In this document: positions 1-8,230 of the stretch, piece by piece
Numbering within the stretch: the stretch's first letter is position 1
Layout: the number at the start of each line of letters is the position of its first letter
From: Hyphomonas sp.
GTDB taxonomy: Bacteria > Pseudomonadota > Alphaproteobacteria > Caulobacterales > Hyphomonadaceae
Assembly (NCBI GenBank): GCA_013791775.1
Contig: VMTE01000030.1
Span: 1 to 64,000, forward strand
Direction of reading: 5' to 3'
DNA length: 64,000 nt
Made by a program: the position numbers and the translations under genes
Notes under the pieces: generated by a model
Databases searched by the model: none
The model's input: only the letters and a program-made list of their open reading frames with translations
What the model was told of the DNA's origin: nothing

Positions 1-485
1 ATATGCGCGCCGTGTCGAGACGGAATATGCACACGGAAGCGCAATCCTTGGCCACCGTCGAACCAGGCGATCGCTTCAAATCTCCATAGAGTGCCAGCCA
101 CCCGCGCGTCAGGCCTTGAGCTTTCCAGGACGCCCGCCACCAGGCCCGGGGCAACCGGCTGCGCATGGCGGGCGTCCTAGAAACCTTAACAGGGACGGTC
201 GTAGACGGTCACCAGAGTCGTGCCATTCGCGGTCTCCACATCGGCCGTTCGGGCGATGGAGCAGGGCGGTGCGCTGCTCGGGTTCAACTAAGCCCCACGT
301 ATCGCATTTGGCCTTTGAGCTGCCACGGTTGACGTCGCAATCGGAGTCATGACCGGTACGTGATCCTAAATTATCGAAACAGGTCGATCATTCGCCAATC
401 GTGGCTGTGTTTGAGGTTGTGCGTTGAAATGTGCTGCACATTTTGCTGCACAATTCACTACACCAGAAATTTGAAAGTACTTATT
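1..485. other. Left-edge region without a supported gene
   Basis: No gene can be supported here. A perfect 13-bp inverted repeat (127-139 and 166-178, AGGACGCCCGCCA and its complement) makes a hairpin with a 26-nt loop but has no T-run after it. On the minus strand an open frame starting at 166 runs off the window edge (begins MRSRLPRAWW) and matches nothing I recognise. A second short minus-strand frame ends at 186 with ...LVTVYDRPC and could be a 3' gene scrap. Around 432-453 there is a tandem TGCTGCACA motif between this region and the recombinase gene. The left border of the mobile element may lie here or outside the window. Confidence 0.4.
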
Positions 486-2156
486 TTACAGAGCATTGTG
501 GTCCGATGATTTTAGATTCGCCGGACTGTCTCTCCGCCATTTCGGTATAAAACTGGGCACGCCGTTCGCCGCCGATTCTGCGCTATTTGCGGCGGCTAGG
601 GTTCTCAGAAGCTCGTTCTTCGATCCCATGATGCGCACTTCGCGCTCGTCGACCTCGACGCGCTGAGCTAACGCGCGCAGATGATCGCGCCGATAGCCGC
701 CGCCCTCCAACCGCATTTTCTCGCGGGCCGCTGCGGCGAATCTCTCGATCATTTCCGGCGTGACGGCCTGATGAGTGGCGCTGTCGAGCATGGCTTCGGC
801 GCGTTCCGCGTCGGTTTTCGCCTGATCACGAAGGACTTTCAGACCGGCGATGCGCTCTTTCAGCGCCGGATCGTCGAGGTCGGCGACGCCGATCTCGATG
901 GCGTCGTAAAGGCGTTTCAGCCGCAGCTCCGATTCCGTTGCCCGCCGGTTCAGTTCGGCGATGTGCTCACGGCGGCGCTCAGCGCGCTCTTGCCGTCGGT
1001 CGAGCACATCGACGAGAACCTCTTCCAGCCGATCAGACGTCAGCAGACGCTCCTCCAGATGCTGAGCAACCAGCGTATCGAGCTTATCCATCGGGATTGT
1101 CCGGCCCTTGCAGCCAGTCTCGCCCTGACGCGCCTTGATCGAGCAGGCGTAGTAGCGGTAACGCCCGCTCTTGCCAGTGCGGATGGTCATGGCGCCGCCG
1201 CACTTGCCGCAAAAGCAGATCCCCGTCAGCAAGGTTGGTCCTGTCACTACGCGTGGCGGCGCGACCTTGGGATTGCGCGCCTGCATCAGCTTCTGCACGG
1301 CGTCGAAGGTCTTGCGGTCTATGATCGGCGGAACCGGAACCGTCACCAGGTCTTCCGGCTTGGTCGGCTCCTTGTTCTTGCGATGCTTGCCCCATTGATG
1401 CTCGCCGATATAGGTCCGCCGGGTCAGGATGCGATGAACCTGTCCGATGCCCCAGCGGCCGCCGTCTCGCGTGAAGATGCCCCTGCCATTGAGATGCGTG
1501 GCGATCGCTTTGACGCCCATGGCCCCGCGCGTTCCGTCCCCTTCCAGGGCGAGGCGATAGATCAGCCGGATCGTGTCGGCGTGCAGCGGATCGATCTCCA
1601 GTTTCTTCTTGGTCTTGGCGCCGCGCTGTTCGGCCGCGACCACGCGATAGCCGACGGGCGGGCGCGAGCCGTTCCAGAAGCCCTGGCGGGCGTTTTCCTT
1701 GAGCGCGCGCAGGACGTGCTTGGCGTTCTCCTTGGACTGATATTCATCGAACAGCGCCATGATCTGGCGCATCATGACGTGCATGGGATCGTCGCCCATC
1801 TCCTGGGTGATGGAGACGAGCTTGACGCCGTTCTTGGCGAGCTTCCGGACGTAGAACTCCAGCTCGAAATGGTCGCGGAAGAAACGGCTGAATGAGTGGA
1901 CGACCACGATGTCGAAGGCTGAGGGCTTGGACGTACCCGCCTCGATCATGCGCTGGAATTCGGGGCGCTTGTCGTTCGTTGCTGACGCTCCTGGCTCCAC
2001 ATAGGTCTCGACGAGTTCGTAGCCGCGCGCCTCGCACCACGCTTCGCCCTGGCGTTTCTGGTCAGGGATCGAGACGTCATGCTCGGCCTGCCGCGTCGTC
2101 GAGACGCGCAGGTAAAGCGCGGCGCGGAGCTTCACGGCGTTTTGCGGTGCGTTCAT
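486..2156 (-). CDS. Large serine recombinase (integrase of the element)
   Basis: A 556-residue large serine recombinase, the probable integration/excision enzyme of the conjugative element. The N-terminal resolvase fold starts ALYLRVSTTRQ, with nucleophile Ser19 in the RVS motif. A Recombinase domain (GYRVV... onward) follows, then a zinc-ribbon (CFCGKCGG ... CSIKARQ ... GCKG) near residues 315-360 and a coiled coil (REHIAELNRRATESELRLKR) near residue 400. That is the order expected for phage/ICE integrases such as TndX-type enzymes. I chose the ATG at 2156 (MNAPQN) over the one at 2183 because it forms an ATGA overlap with the upstream TumA-like gene. It is the last gene of a four-gene coupled operon. 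The attachment sites were not identified. Confidence 0.93.
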   Translation of the reverse strand: MNAPQNAVKLRAALYLRVSTTRQAEHDVSIPDQKRQGEAWCEARGYELVETYVEPGASATNDKRPEFQRMIEAGTSKPSAFDIVVVHSFSRFFRDHFELEFYVRKLAKNGVKLVSITQEMGDDPMHVMMRQIMALFDEYQSKENAKHVLRALKENARQGFWNGSRPPVGYRVVAAEQRGAKTKKKLEIDPLHADTIRLIYRLALEGDGTRGAMGVKAIATHLNGRGIFTRDGGRWGIGQVHRILTRRTYIGEHQWGKHRKNKEPTKPEDLVTVPVPPIIDRKTFDAVQKLMQARNPKVAPPRVVTGPTLLTGICFCGKCGGAMTIRTGKSGRYRYYACSIKARQGETGCKGRTIPMDKLDTLVAQHLEERLLTSDRLEEVLVDVLDRRQERAERRREHIAELNRRATESELRLKRLYDAIEIGVADLDDPALKERIAGLKVLRDQAKTDAERAEAMLDSATHQAVTPEMIERFAAAAREKMRLEGGGYRRDHLRALAQRVEVDEREVRIMGSKNELLRTLAAANSAESAANGVPSFIPKWRRDSPANLKSSDHNAL

Positions 2157-2545
2157 GATGCGCCTCCCGCTGCCTTTCGCCATTCCTCGCCGGTCAACGT
2201 CAGATCAAGCGAAACACGGTCGTAGAGGACTCGCGGACGCCGCCGGCGCCCTTCCGGTTCCATCTCGACCAAACCGTATTCGGCCATCTTCTTCAGCGTT
2301 CGCGACAAGTTCGATTTGGCGCGCCCAGTCATCTCCGCCAACTCGTCAAGCGAAGCCGGTGCGCGTTCGGCGATGGTCCGCAACAGTTCGCGATTACCGG
2401 CTGACAGCACCTGGGCAAAGGACTCGGTCGATGTGAACCATACCTTCGGATCGTCCGGCCCCGGCTTTTGCTCGCCGCGGGCGATCCGCATGGTGCGGGC
2501 CTTCATCTCCTCATAATCGGCGATGCCGATCTTCAACGTCGTCAT
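2153..2545 (-). CDS. HVO_A0114-family wHTH protein, TumA-type antitoxin
   Basis: A 130-residue protein with a C-terminal winged helix: DELAEMTGRAKSNLSRTLKKM is the recognition region, followed by a basic wing (EPEGRRRRPRVLYD). It matches the HVO_A0114/MarR-like family found as the antitoxin next to TumE toxins. The role as antitoxin and autorepressor is inferred from the family and the adjacent toxin-like gene. It overlaps the TumE-like gene upstream and the recombinase gene downstream by ATGA, so antitoxin and integrase are translated from one message. It may therefore also control integrase expression. Confidence 0.8.
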   Translation of the reverse strand: MTTLKIGIADYEEMKARTMRIARGEQKPGPDDPKVWFTSTESFAQVLSAGNRELLRTIAERAPASLDELAEMTGRAKSNLSRTLKKMAEYGLVEMEPEGRRRRPRVLYDRVSLDLTLTGEEWRKAAGGAS

Positions 2546-2901
2546 TGCAGTACGCCTCGCTCCTTTAACACTGCATCCACCGTCTCCCAGAAATCGACGA
2601 TCAGGCTCGCGGCATCCTGATAGTCATAGGGACGCACGGTCCGGAGCCGGTGGCGGTGATCCTGCGGTTCTCCGCGTTTGCGGCGGCCGACAGGATGAGC
2701 ATTGTCGAAGCCGACAAGCCGCTCGCCGTCAGGTCCGTGCAGCGTCAGCGAATAGTCGAGCCCATGGGGCTTCTCCGGGCTAACGGGCACGCGCGTAACG
2801 ACGAACTTCACCCAATGCCTGCCCGCAGGGTCGATGACGAGCACCTGGCCATCGAGATCGAGCAAGGCGTCAAGGCTCGGATCGTATGTCTCCTCTGTCA
2901 T
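2542..2901 (-). CDS. TumE-family toxin (DUF6516)
   Basis: A 119-residue protein of the TumE toxin family. It opens DALLDLDGQVLVIDPAGRHWVKF and contains RPHYDYQ-like text near the C-terminus (RTVRPYDYQDAASLIVDFW), which is typical of that family. TumE proteins are paired with a winged-helix TumA antitoxin, and such a gene follows with a 4-bp ATGA overlap. The presumed job is addiction, stabilising the element in its host. The toxin target is not evident from sequence. Here the toxin precedes the antitoxin, the reverse of many TA operons. Confidence 0.78.
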   Translation of the reverse strand: MTEETYDPSLDALLDLDGQVLVIDPAGRHWVKFVVTRVPVSPEKPHGLDYSLTLHGPDGERLVGFDNAHPVGRRKRGEPQDHRHRLRTVRPYDYQDAASLIVDFWETVDAVLKERGVLQ

Positions 2902-3176
2902 ATTAGGTTATCTTTAGATGATAACTTTGTCAAGGAGCCAACCGAACCCAAGGGGCCGAACAAATCGTCGAACAGATCACCGAACCAGGCCTCAAACACA
3001 TCCACTTCGGACGAAGTGACCGGCACGCGCTTCAGCCACTCATCGGTGACGCGCCAGTCGGTCAACTCTGGTTCGGGACGTCCACGCGGCTTCGGTTCCG
3101 GAATCTGCGCGTAGTCGTAAAGATCAATTTTTGCCGCGCGCGAACGCTGCCGGCGTTTGGGTACGGAATTGGACAT
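2898..3176 (-). CDS. Hypothetical protein, first gene of the integrase operon
   Basis: A 92-residue protein that I cannot assign. It has a basic N-terminus (KRRQRSRAAKIDLYDYAQIPEPKPRGRPEPELTD, residues about 6-38 in part) and an acidic, aromatic C-terminal half (DVFEAWFGDLFDDLFGP). It starts the leftward operon and overlaps the TumE gene by ATGA. I used the ATG at 3176 (MSNSVPKRRQ) because the longer start at 3221 has a poor context. It could be a third TA component or a DNA-binding accessory of the integrase, but nothing in the sequence settles this. Confidence 0.6.
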   Translation of the reverse strand: MSNSVPKRRQRSRAAKIDLYDYAQIPEPKPRGRPEPELTDWRVTDEWLKRVPVTSSEVDVFEAWFGDLFDDLFGPLGSVGSLTKLSSKDNLI

Positions 3177-3335
3177 GAAGCGACTGTGCCGCCCCGTAGT
3201 ACGCGGAGAAATGCTCCGCATCCGGGTGAAGCGTCAATGGCGGCGAAGACAGGTGTTCGGCGGTGCTGCGCCAAATGCCTGGCCAATCAAGACGAACATG
3301 TTCCCCGATAAAGAGTAAGAGTTCGGCGGCTTTCG

Positions 3336-3374
3336 CCGTGACGGGTTTGGAGGTCGAGAGAGAGGCTCTCGGCC
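3336..3374 (+). promoter_or_regulatory. Duplicated leader hairpin, copy 1 (upstream of DUF932 gene)
   Basis: A 39-nt element ending 22 nt before the DUF932 start codon, 38/39 identical to 4659-4697. It contains arms GGTCGAGAG and CTCTCGGCC around the loop AGAGG, a 9-bp stem with one U-G wobble. The only difference between copies (C here, T there) keeps the pairing as G-C versus G-U, which favours function as RNA. After it come CGGAGA and TGAC before ATGACCAA, shared with the other copy. It may be a protein-binding or ribosome-access switch. Confidence 0.65.
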
Positions 3375-3396
3375 GACCTGTCGCGGAGATTGACCC

Positions 3397-4593
3397 ATGA
3401 CCAACCTTGAAACCCTGGACGGCCGGCGCGACGCGAGCGGCGGCTACAAAGTCGATATCTCGCGCGGAGAGCGGATCGGCCGCGTCTCCTCGGAATGGTT
3501 TTCCCGGCCGAATGACGAGCGCTATCTGTCCCTGTCGGAGCTCTACGCGTCGGTGAAGGGCCGCGCCGAGCGCAGCCGCACGCGGACAGTCGAGAGCGCG
3601 GCGATCCGCGTTGAAGCCCATCGCGACGATCCGGAAAACCTGGCGCTCATCCTGCCCGACGCCGAGGCGCCGGTCGCGCCGACCCATTGGAGCTTCGGCC
3701 AGCTCGCCAGCCTAGTCAGCGCGCCGGCGGCCTATCTGCGCCAGCTCCCGGCGCCGCTTGCGGGCATCAACCTGCAATACGGGCTCACCTCGCACCGAGC
3801 CGAGCAGATCAAGACGCTGGAAACCGAAGACGGGCGCACGGAACTGCGCGCCGTCACCGGCCCGGATTATGGCCGCATCTACGACCACGAACTCGTGGCG
3901 GCCGTGCAGAAGATCGCGGGGAACGGAACTGGCGATACGCGCTGGAAAGTGCCCGGCACGCTCGACTGGTCGAGCGGCGTCTACAATCCGATGGTCGACA
4001 TCACCAAGGACACGACCACGCTCTACGCCTCCGACCGAGACGTCTTCCTCTTCCTGGTCGACGACATGAACCCGATCGAGGCGGGCAAGCTGTCCGACGG
4101 ATCTCCCGATCTCTATTTCCGGGGCTTCTATTGCTGGAATTCTGAAGTCGGCGCGAAGACGCTCGGCATCGCCAGTTTCTATCTGCGCGCCGTCTGCCAG
4201 AACCGCAATCTCTGGGGCGTTGAGGACTTCCAGGAAATTAGCATCCGACATTCCAAATACGCCGCCAATCGCTTCGCGCACGAGGCGGCGCCGGCGCTGA
4301 CCCGCTTCGCTGACTCCTCGCCGCGACCCTTCGTCGAAGGCATTCGAGCAGCGCGCGAGCGCATCGTCGCCCACAGCGACGATGACCGCACCGACTTCCT
4401 CCGCAAACGGGGCTTCTCCAAGGCGGAGACGGCCAGAATCGTCGAGACAGTCCTCGCCGAAGAAGGTCGGCCGCCGGAGTCCGTATTCGATTTCGTGCAG
4501 GGCATCACCGCCGTCGCCCGGTCGAAGCCGCAGCAGGACACCCGGCTCGAAATGGAGGGCAAGGCGAAGAAGCTCCTCGAGCGCGCGGCGTAG
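3397..4593 (+). CDS. DUF932 domain-containing protein
   Basis: A 398-residue protein of the DUF932 family, widely carried by alphaproteobacterial plasmids, ICEs and phages and often described as phage/plasmid-like protein TIGR03299. The conserved core lies in the middle (THWSFGQLASLVSAPAAYLRQLPAPLA; then LRAVTGPDYGRIYDHELVAAV; then DVFLFLVDDMNPIEAG). Its biochemical function is unknown. It is the first gene of the rightward backbone, divergent from the integrase operon, and carries leader-hairpin copy 1 just before its start. About 126 bp separate it from the ParB-like gene, most of which is leader copy 2. Confidence 0.88.
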   Translation: MTNLETLDGRRDASGGYKVDISRGERIGRVSSEWFSRPNDERYLSLSELYASVKGRAERSRTRTVESAAIRVEAHRDDPENLALILPDAEAPVAPTHWSFGQLASLVSAPAAYLRQLPAPLAGINLQYGLTSHRAEQIKTLETEDGRTELRAVTGPDYGRIYDHELVAAVQKIAGNGTGDTRWKVPGTLDWSSGVYNPMVDITKDTTTLYASDRDVFLFLVDDMNPIEAGKLSDGSPDLYFRGFYCWNSEVGAKTLGIASFYLRAVCQNRNLWGVEDFQEISIRHSKYAANRFAHEAAPALTRFADSSPRPFVEGIRAARERIVAHSDDDRTDFLRKRGFSKAETARIVETVLAEEGRPPESVFDFVQGITAVARSKPQQDTRLEMEGKAKKLLERAA

Positions 4594-4658
4594 CTGCGGC
4601 CGGCGCTCCGCCTTTCCGGTCCGTCGCTTCCTCAAGAGGAAGAGGCGGGCCGGGTTCT

Positions 4659-4697
4659 CCGTGACGGGTTTGGAGGTCGAGAGAGAGGCTTTCGGCC
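4659..4697 (+). promoter_or_regulatory. Duplicated leader hairpin, copy 2 (upstream of ParB-like gene)
   Basis: The second copy of the 39-nt leader, ending 22 nt before the ParB-like start, exactly the same distance as in copy 1. The stem is GGTCGAGAG / CTTTCGGCC with loop AGAGG. The C-to-T change relative to 3336-3374 is a pairing-preserving G-U. Flanks outside the 39 nt diverge, so this is not a simple recent duplication of the whole intergenic region. Confidence 0.65.
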
Positions 4698-4719
4698 AGC
4701 CCGCCCACGGAGAACTGAC

Positions 4720-6777
4720 ATGACCAAGTCTCAGAAAATCACCCTCAGCGCCTCGCGCGACATCCCCTTCAACAAGCTGGTGCTCAGCCAGTCCAATGTC
4801 CGCCGCGTCAAGGCCGGCGTCTCGATCGACGAGCTCGCCGAAGACATCGCCCGGCGCACGCTTCTGTCCTCGATCACCGTCCGGCCGGTGCTGGATGAGG
4901 ACGGCGCTGAAACCGGCATGTTCGAGATCCCGGCCGGCGGACGCCGCTACCGGGCGCTCGAACTGCTGGTCAAGCAGAAGCGTCTGAACCGCACGGCGCC
5001 CGTGCCCTGCATCGTGCGCACGGACGGCCTCGCCGAAGAAGACAGTCTCGCCGAGAATGTTCAGCGTGCGCCGCTTCATCCGCTCGACCAGTTCCGCGCC
5101 TTCCAGGCGATGCGCGAGAAAGGCAAGAGCGAGGAAGAGATCGCGGCGGCCTTCTTCGTCTCGGCGAACGTCGTCAAGCAGCGGCTCAAGCTCGCCGCTA
5201 TCGCGCCATCGCTTCTCCACGCCTATGCCGAGGAGGAACTGACCCTCGACCAACTCATGGCCTTCACGGTCAATCCCGACCATGAGCGCCAGGAACAGGT
5301 CTGGGAGTCGATCAAACGGACTTATGCGAAACAGCCCTATGAAATCCGCCGCATGCTGACCGAAGGCGCCGTGCGCGCCTCCGACCGGCGGGCGCAGTTC
5401 GTCGGGCTCGACGCCTATGAGGTGGCCGGCGGCGCCATCCTTCGCGATCTCTTCCAATCCGACGACGGCGGATGGCTCCATGACGCTGGCCTGCTTGCGA
5501 AACTCGTCGATGAAAAGCTCGAAACCCATGCGGAAGCGATCCGCGCCGAGGGCTGGAAATGGATCGAGATCGGCACGGACTTTCCCTACGGCCATACCTA
5601 CGGTCTGCGCCGGATCATCGGCGAGACCGAGCCGATGAGCGAGGACGAGATCGCGAACTTCCACGCACTGAAAGCCGAATACGATCAGCTTGAGGACGAT
5701 TACGCCGACGCCGAGGAGTTCCCGGAAGATATCGACACCCGGCTCGGCGAGATCGAAACGGCGATGGAAGCCTTGCAGGAGCGTCCCGTCCGCTTCGAGC
5801 CGGATGAAATCGCCGTGGCCGGCGTCTTCGTCAGCATCGGCCATGACGGCCGCCTGCGTGTCGAGCGCGGCTATGTCCGCCCCGAGGATGAACCTTCCGT
5901 CGAATCCGACGGACAGGACGAGGTCGATGGGATCGACGCGTCTGACGAGGAGGACGTCGACGACGCTACGCCCCCTGATGCCAGCGACGAGGCGGAAGAG
6001 GAAGACGATGGCCTGAAGCCTCTCTCCGACCGCCTCGTCATGGAATTGACGGCGCATCGCACGCTCGCTCTGCGCGACGCGCTTGCCAACGATCCGCAGA
6101 CGGCGTTCCTCGCCGCCTTGCACGCGATGGCGCTGCGGCTCTTCTACCACTATCCGCTGGATAGCTGCGTCGAGATCACCCCGCACAGCGCCGGTTTCGG
6201 CGCCCAGGCGCCGGGCCTTGGCGACACGGCTTACGCGCTCAGCATCGACGATCGCACGACGAGCTGGCTAGGGGCGCTGCCGAAAGCGCCTGAGGATCTG
6301 TGGGAGGCGCTGGTCGGGTTCGACAACGATAGCCGCGAGGCGCTGTTCGCGCATTGCGTCGCCATGACCGTCAACGCCGTCCAGGAACCGTACAACCGCC
6401 GTCCGCGGGCGCTCGCCCATGCCGATGTGCTGGCGGCGACGCTCGGGCTCGACATGGCGGCGACGGGCTGGGCGCCGACGGGCGAGAGCTATCTCGCTCG
6501 CGTCACCAAGGCCCGCATTCTGGAGGCCGTGCGCGAAGCGAAGGGCGAGAATGCATCCGACCGCATCGCCGGCCTCAAGAAACCGGCCATGGTCGCGGCT
6601 GCCGAAGAGCTTCTCGAAGGAACCGGTTGGTTGCCCGAAGTGCTGCGCATGCCGGCTCTTCCCGACAGCGAAGCGCAATCGGCGGATAACGGCGGCGAAC
6701 CGGCCATGGGCGATTACGCCGTCATCACCGATGATGAACCTGTCACCGGCAACGCCTTCGCCACTGCGGCCGAGTGA
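4720..6777 (+). CDS. ParB/RepB/Spo0J-family protein
   Basis: A 685-residue ParB-like protein. The ParB N-terminal (Srx-like) domain covers about residues 14-115, with IPAGGRRYRALELL and LAENVQRAPLHPLDQFRAF as the conserved boxes. An HTH follows (EEEIAAAFFVSANVVKQRLKLAAI, about 140-165). The long C-terminal part includes a very acidic stretch near residues 395-430 (DEEDVDDATPPD...). Proteins of this size and layout are standard in alphaproteobacterial ICE backbones without a cognate ParA next to them. A role in partition, or in nuclease/regulatory functions like KorB, is therefore family-level inference. Translation probably starts at the ATG at 4720, preceded by CGGAG. Confidence 0.9.
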   Translation: MTKSQKITLSASRDIPFNKLVLSQSNVRRVKAGVSIDELAEDIARRTLLSSITVRPVLDEDGAETGMFEIPAGGRRYRALELLVKQKRLNRTAPVPCIVRTDGLAEEDSLAENVQRAPLHPLDQFRAFQAMREKGKSEEEIAAAFFVSANVVKQRLKLAAIAPSLLHAYAEEELTLDQLMAFTVNPDHERQEQVWESIKRTYAKQPYEIRRMLTEGAVRASDRRAQFVGLDAYEVAGGAILRDLFQSDDGGWLHDAGLLAKLVDEKLETHAEAIRAEGWKWIEIGTDFPYGHTYGLRRIIGETEPMSEDEIANFHALKAEYDQLEDDYADAEEFPEDIDTRLGEIETAMEALQERPVRFEPDEIAVAGVFVSIGHDGRLRVERGYVRPEDEPSVESDGQDEVDGIDASDEEDVDDATPPDASDEAEEEDDGLKPLSDRLVMELTAHRTLALRDALANDPQTAFLAALHAMALRLFYHYPLDSCVEITPHSAGFGAQAPGLGDTAYALSIDDRTTSWLGALPKAPEDLWEALVGFDNDSREALFAHCVAMTVNAVQEPYNRRPRALAHADVLAATLGLDMAATGWAPTGESYLARVTKARILEAVREAKGENASDRIAGLKKPAMVAAAEELLEGTGWLPEVLRMPALPDSEAQSADNGGEPAMGDYAVITDDEPVTGNAFATAAE

Positions 6778-6817
6778 CCGGGAGCCAAGCCCCCCAACGG
6801 CTCCCGCAGCCGCCCCT

Positions 6818-6852
6818 GGAGCCCGCCCAATGTGGCGGGCTCCTTCTTTTTT
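6818..6852 (+). terminator. Rho-independent terminator after the ParB-like gene
   Basis: GGAGCCCGCC and GGCGGGCTCC form a perfect 10-bp stem with loop CAATGT, followed by TTCTTTTTT. It lies 40 bp after the ParB-like stop and just before the Toprim gene start at 6874, so the Toprim gene needs its own promoter or read-through. Confidence 0.85.
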
Positions 6853-6873
6853 GCTCTCACCATGGAGGCGCAA

Positions 6874-7914
6874 ATGAACAGCGCAGCATCCGAAATCGCA
6901 CGACGGCTCGGCCGCGAGGCGGAGGCCGTCTGCCGCCATTACCTCTCCAACGGTCGCAAGCAGGGCCGCTACTGGATCGTCGGCGACATCGAGAACACGC
7001 CCGGACGCAGTCTTTATGTTCGCCTGACGGGACCAGCCCACGGTCCGGGCGCTGCCGGCAAATGGGCAGACGCCGCCACAGGCGAACATGGCGACCTGCT
7101 AGACCTCATTGCCGCTGCGCATCATTTGCAATCCTTCGGCGAGACGCTCGATGAGGCGCGACGATTCCTGAGCTTGCCACGCCCCGAACCGCCACAACGT
7201 GAGCGTCAATCCGCGCCCACCGGATCGCCGGAGGCTGCACGGCGCCTCTTCGCCATGGGAAGACCGGTCGGTGGAACGCTCGCCGAGCGCTATCTTCGTC
7301 GACGCGGTCTTTCCGGGCTTGGCGACGCGCCAGCGCTGCGATTTCATCCGTGCTGCTACTATTGGCGAGAAGGTCAGCCCAAGGACACCCCACCGGAGAC
7401 CTGGCCTGCATTGCTCGCCAAGGTCACGGACGTGAACGGCAATCTCACCGGCGTTCACCGCACATGGCTCGATCCGGCGACGGCTCGCAAGGCGCCCCTC
7501 GATCCATCACGCAAGGCGATGGGGAACCTGCTCGGCCATGGCGTGCGGATCGGAACTGCGAGCGACATCCTCGCTGCTGGCGAAGGGCTGGAAAGCACGC
7601 TCTCCGTGCGCATGGCGTTGCCCAACATGCCCGTCATATCCGCGTTATCGGCCAATCATCTCGCCGCGCTGATCCTGCCGACCGGGCTTCAGCGTCTCTA
7701 CATCGCTGCCGACGCCGACGAAGCAGGCGACATGGCCACCGCCAATCTGATCAAACGCGCAGGAGCCGTCGGTATCGAAACGATCCGGCTTATTTCTCTT
7801 GGCGGCGACTTCAACGAAGACCTCCGCAAGCTCGGACGGGACGACCTAAGGACGCATCTGGGTCAGCAACTGGCCACGGCCGATTTCTCACGGCTGCTTT
7901 CCGACGAACACTGA
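6874..7914 (+). CDS. Toprim-domain (DUF7146-type) primase-like protein
   Basis: A 346-residue protein with an N-terminal CHC2/DUF7146-like part (CRHYLSNGRKQGRYWIVGDI, GKWADAATGEHGDLLDLI). The C-terminal Toprim domain shows its acidic residues in AAGEGLEST (Glu) and LYIAADADEAGDMAT (DxD). Such proteins are plasmid/ICE primase-like enzymes that could prime replacement-strand synthesis after transfer. I chose the ATG at 6874 (MNSAAS, after GGAGGCGCAA) because the upstream in-frame starts lie inside the terminator hairpin. Usual length for this family is 300-360 residues. Confidence 0.85.
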   Translation: MNSAASEIARRLGREAEAVCRHYLSNGRKQGRYWIVGDIENTPGRSLYVRLTGPAHGPGAAGKWADAATGEHGDLLDLIAAAHHLQSFGETLDEARRFLSLPRPEPPQRERQSAPTGSPEAARRLFAMGRPVGGTLAERYLRRRGLSGLGDAPALRFHPCCYYWREGQPKDTPPETWPALLAKVTDVNGNLTGVHRTWLDPATARKAPLDPSRKAMGNLLGHGVRIGTASDILAAGEGLESTLSVRMALPNMPVISALSANHLAALILPTGLQRLYIAADADEAGDMATANLIKRAGAVGIETIRLISLGGDFNEDLRKLGRDDLRTHLGQQLATADFSRLLSDEH

Positions 7915-8230
7915 GCGGCTGAGCAGGCCCGTCATTAGTCTGGTCGCTATCGTCAGATCACCTCCTAATTGGAGAGCCTCGCCTTCGGCCTTCCGAGAGG
8001 AGCGAGACGGAGCGGAGACTGGCCGGGCCGGCAACGGCTACGGCGACACTCTTTTCCGCCGCCGGGCGTAATGGCCCGGCTTTGCATCGCGAAACAAAAG
8101 AGCGCCGCCTTCGCCGTCCTCCGCCTCTGGCTTCGGCCGCCGTGGCGGTGCAGTCCCGGACAGCCCCCGCTTTCCCGTCGCTCGGGAAGGCCGCGAGAGG
8201 CGCGGCTCATGCCGAACAGGAGACGATCCC
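7915..8230 (+). promoter_or_regulatory. Intergenic region with shared leader type B, copy 1 (8087-8124)
   Basis: The 316-bp gap before the DUF2493 gene holds no ORF I trust. At 8087-8124 is a segment starting TCGCGAAACAA and ending GTCCTCCGC, also found at 10151-10187 before a DUF736 gene. Both are rich in CTCCGC runs and both sit upstream of a start preceded by GGAGA. The segment is probably part of a long 5' leader. Function unknown. Confidence 0.5.

Noticed and set aside
432-453. TGCTGCACA tandem motif near the recombinase end as attachment site
   Set aside because: A 9-bp match (TGCAGCACA) exists near 52531 but in the inverted orientation, and it is too short to claim as attL/attR.
681-1895. 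404-codon frame on the plus strand opposite the serine recombinase
   Set aside because: The recombinase has clear catalytic and zinc-ribbon motifs; the opposite frame has none and no ribosome site.
3712-6186. Long open frame of 824 codons on the minus strand
   Set aside because: It lies opposite the DUF932 and ParB-like genes, spans both and their leader, and its sequence is the mirrored bias of high-GC codons without any recognisable domain.
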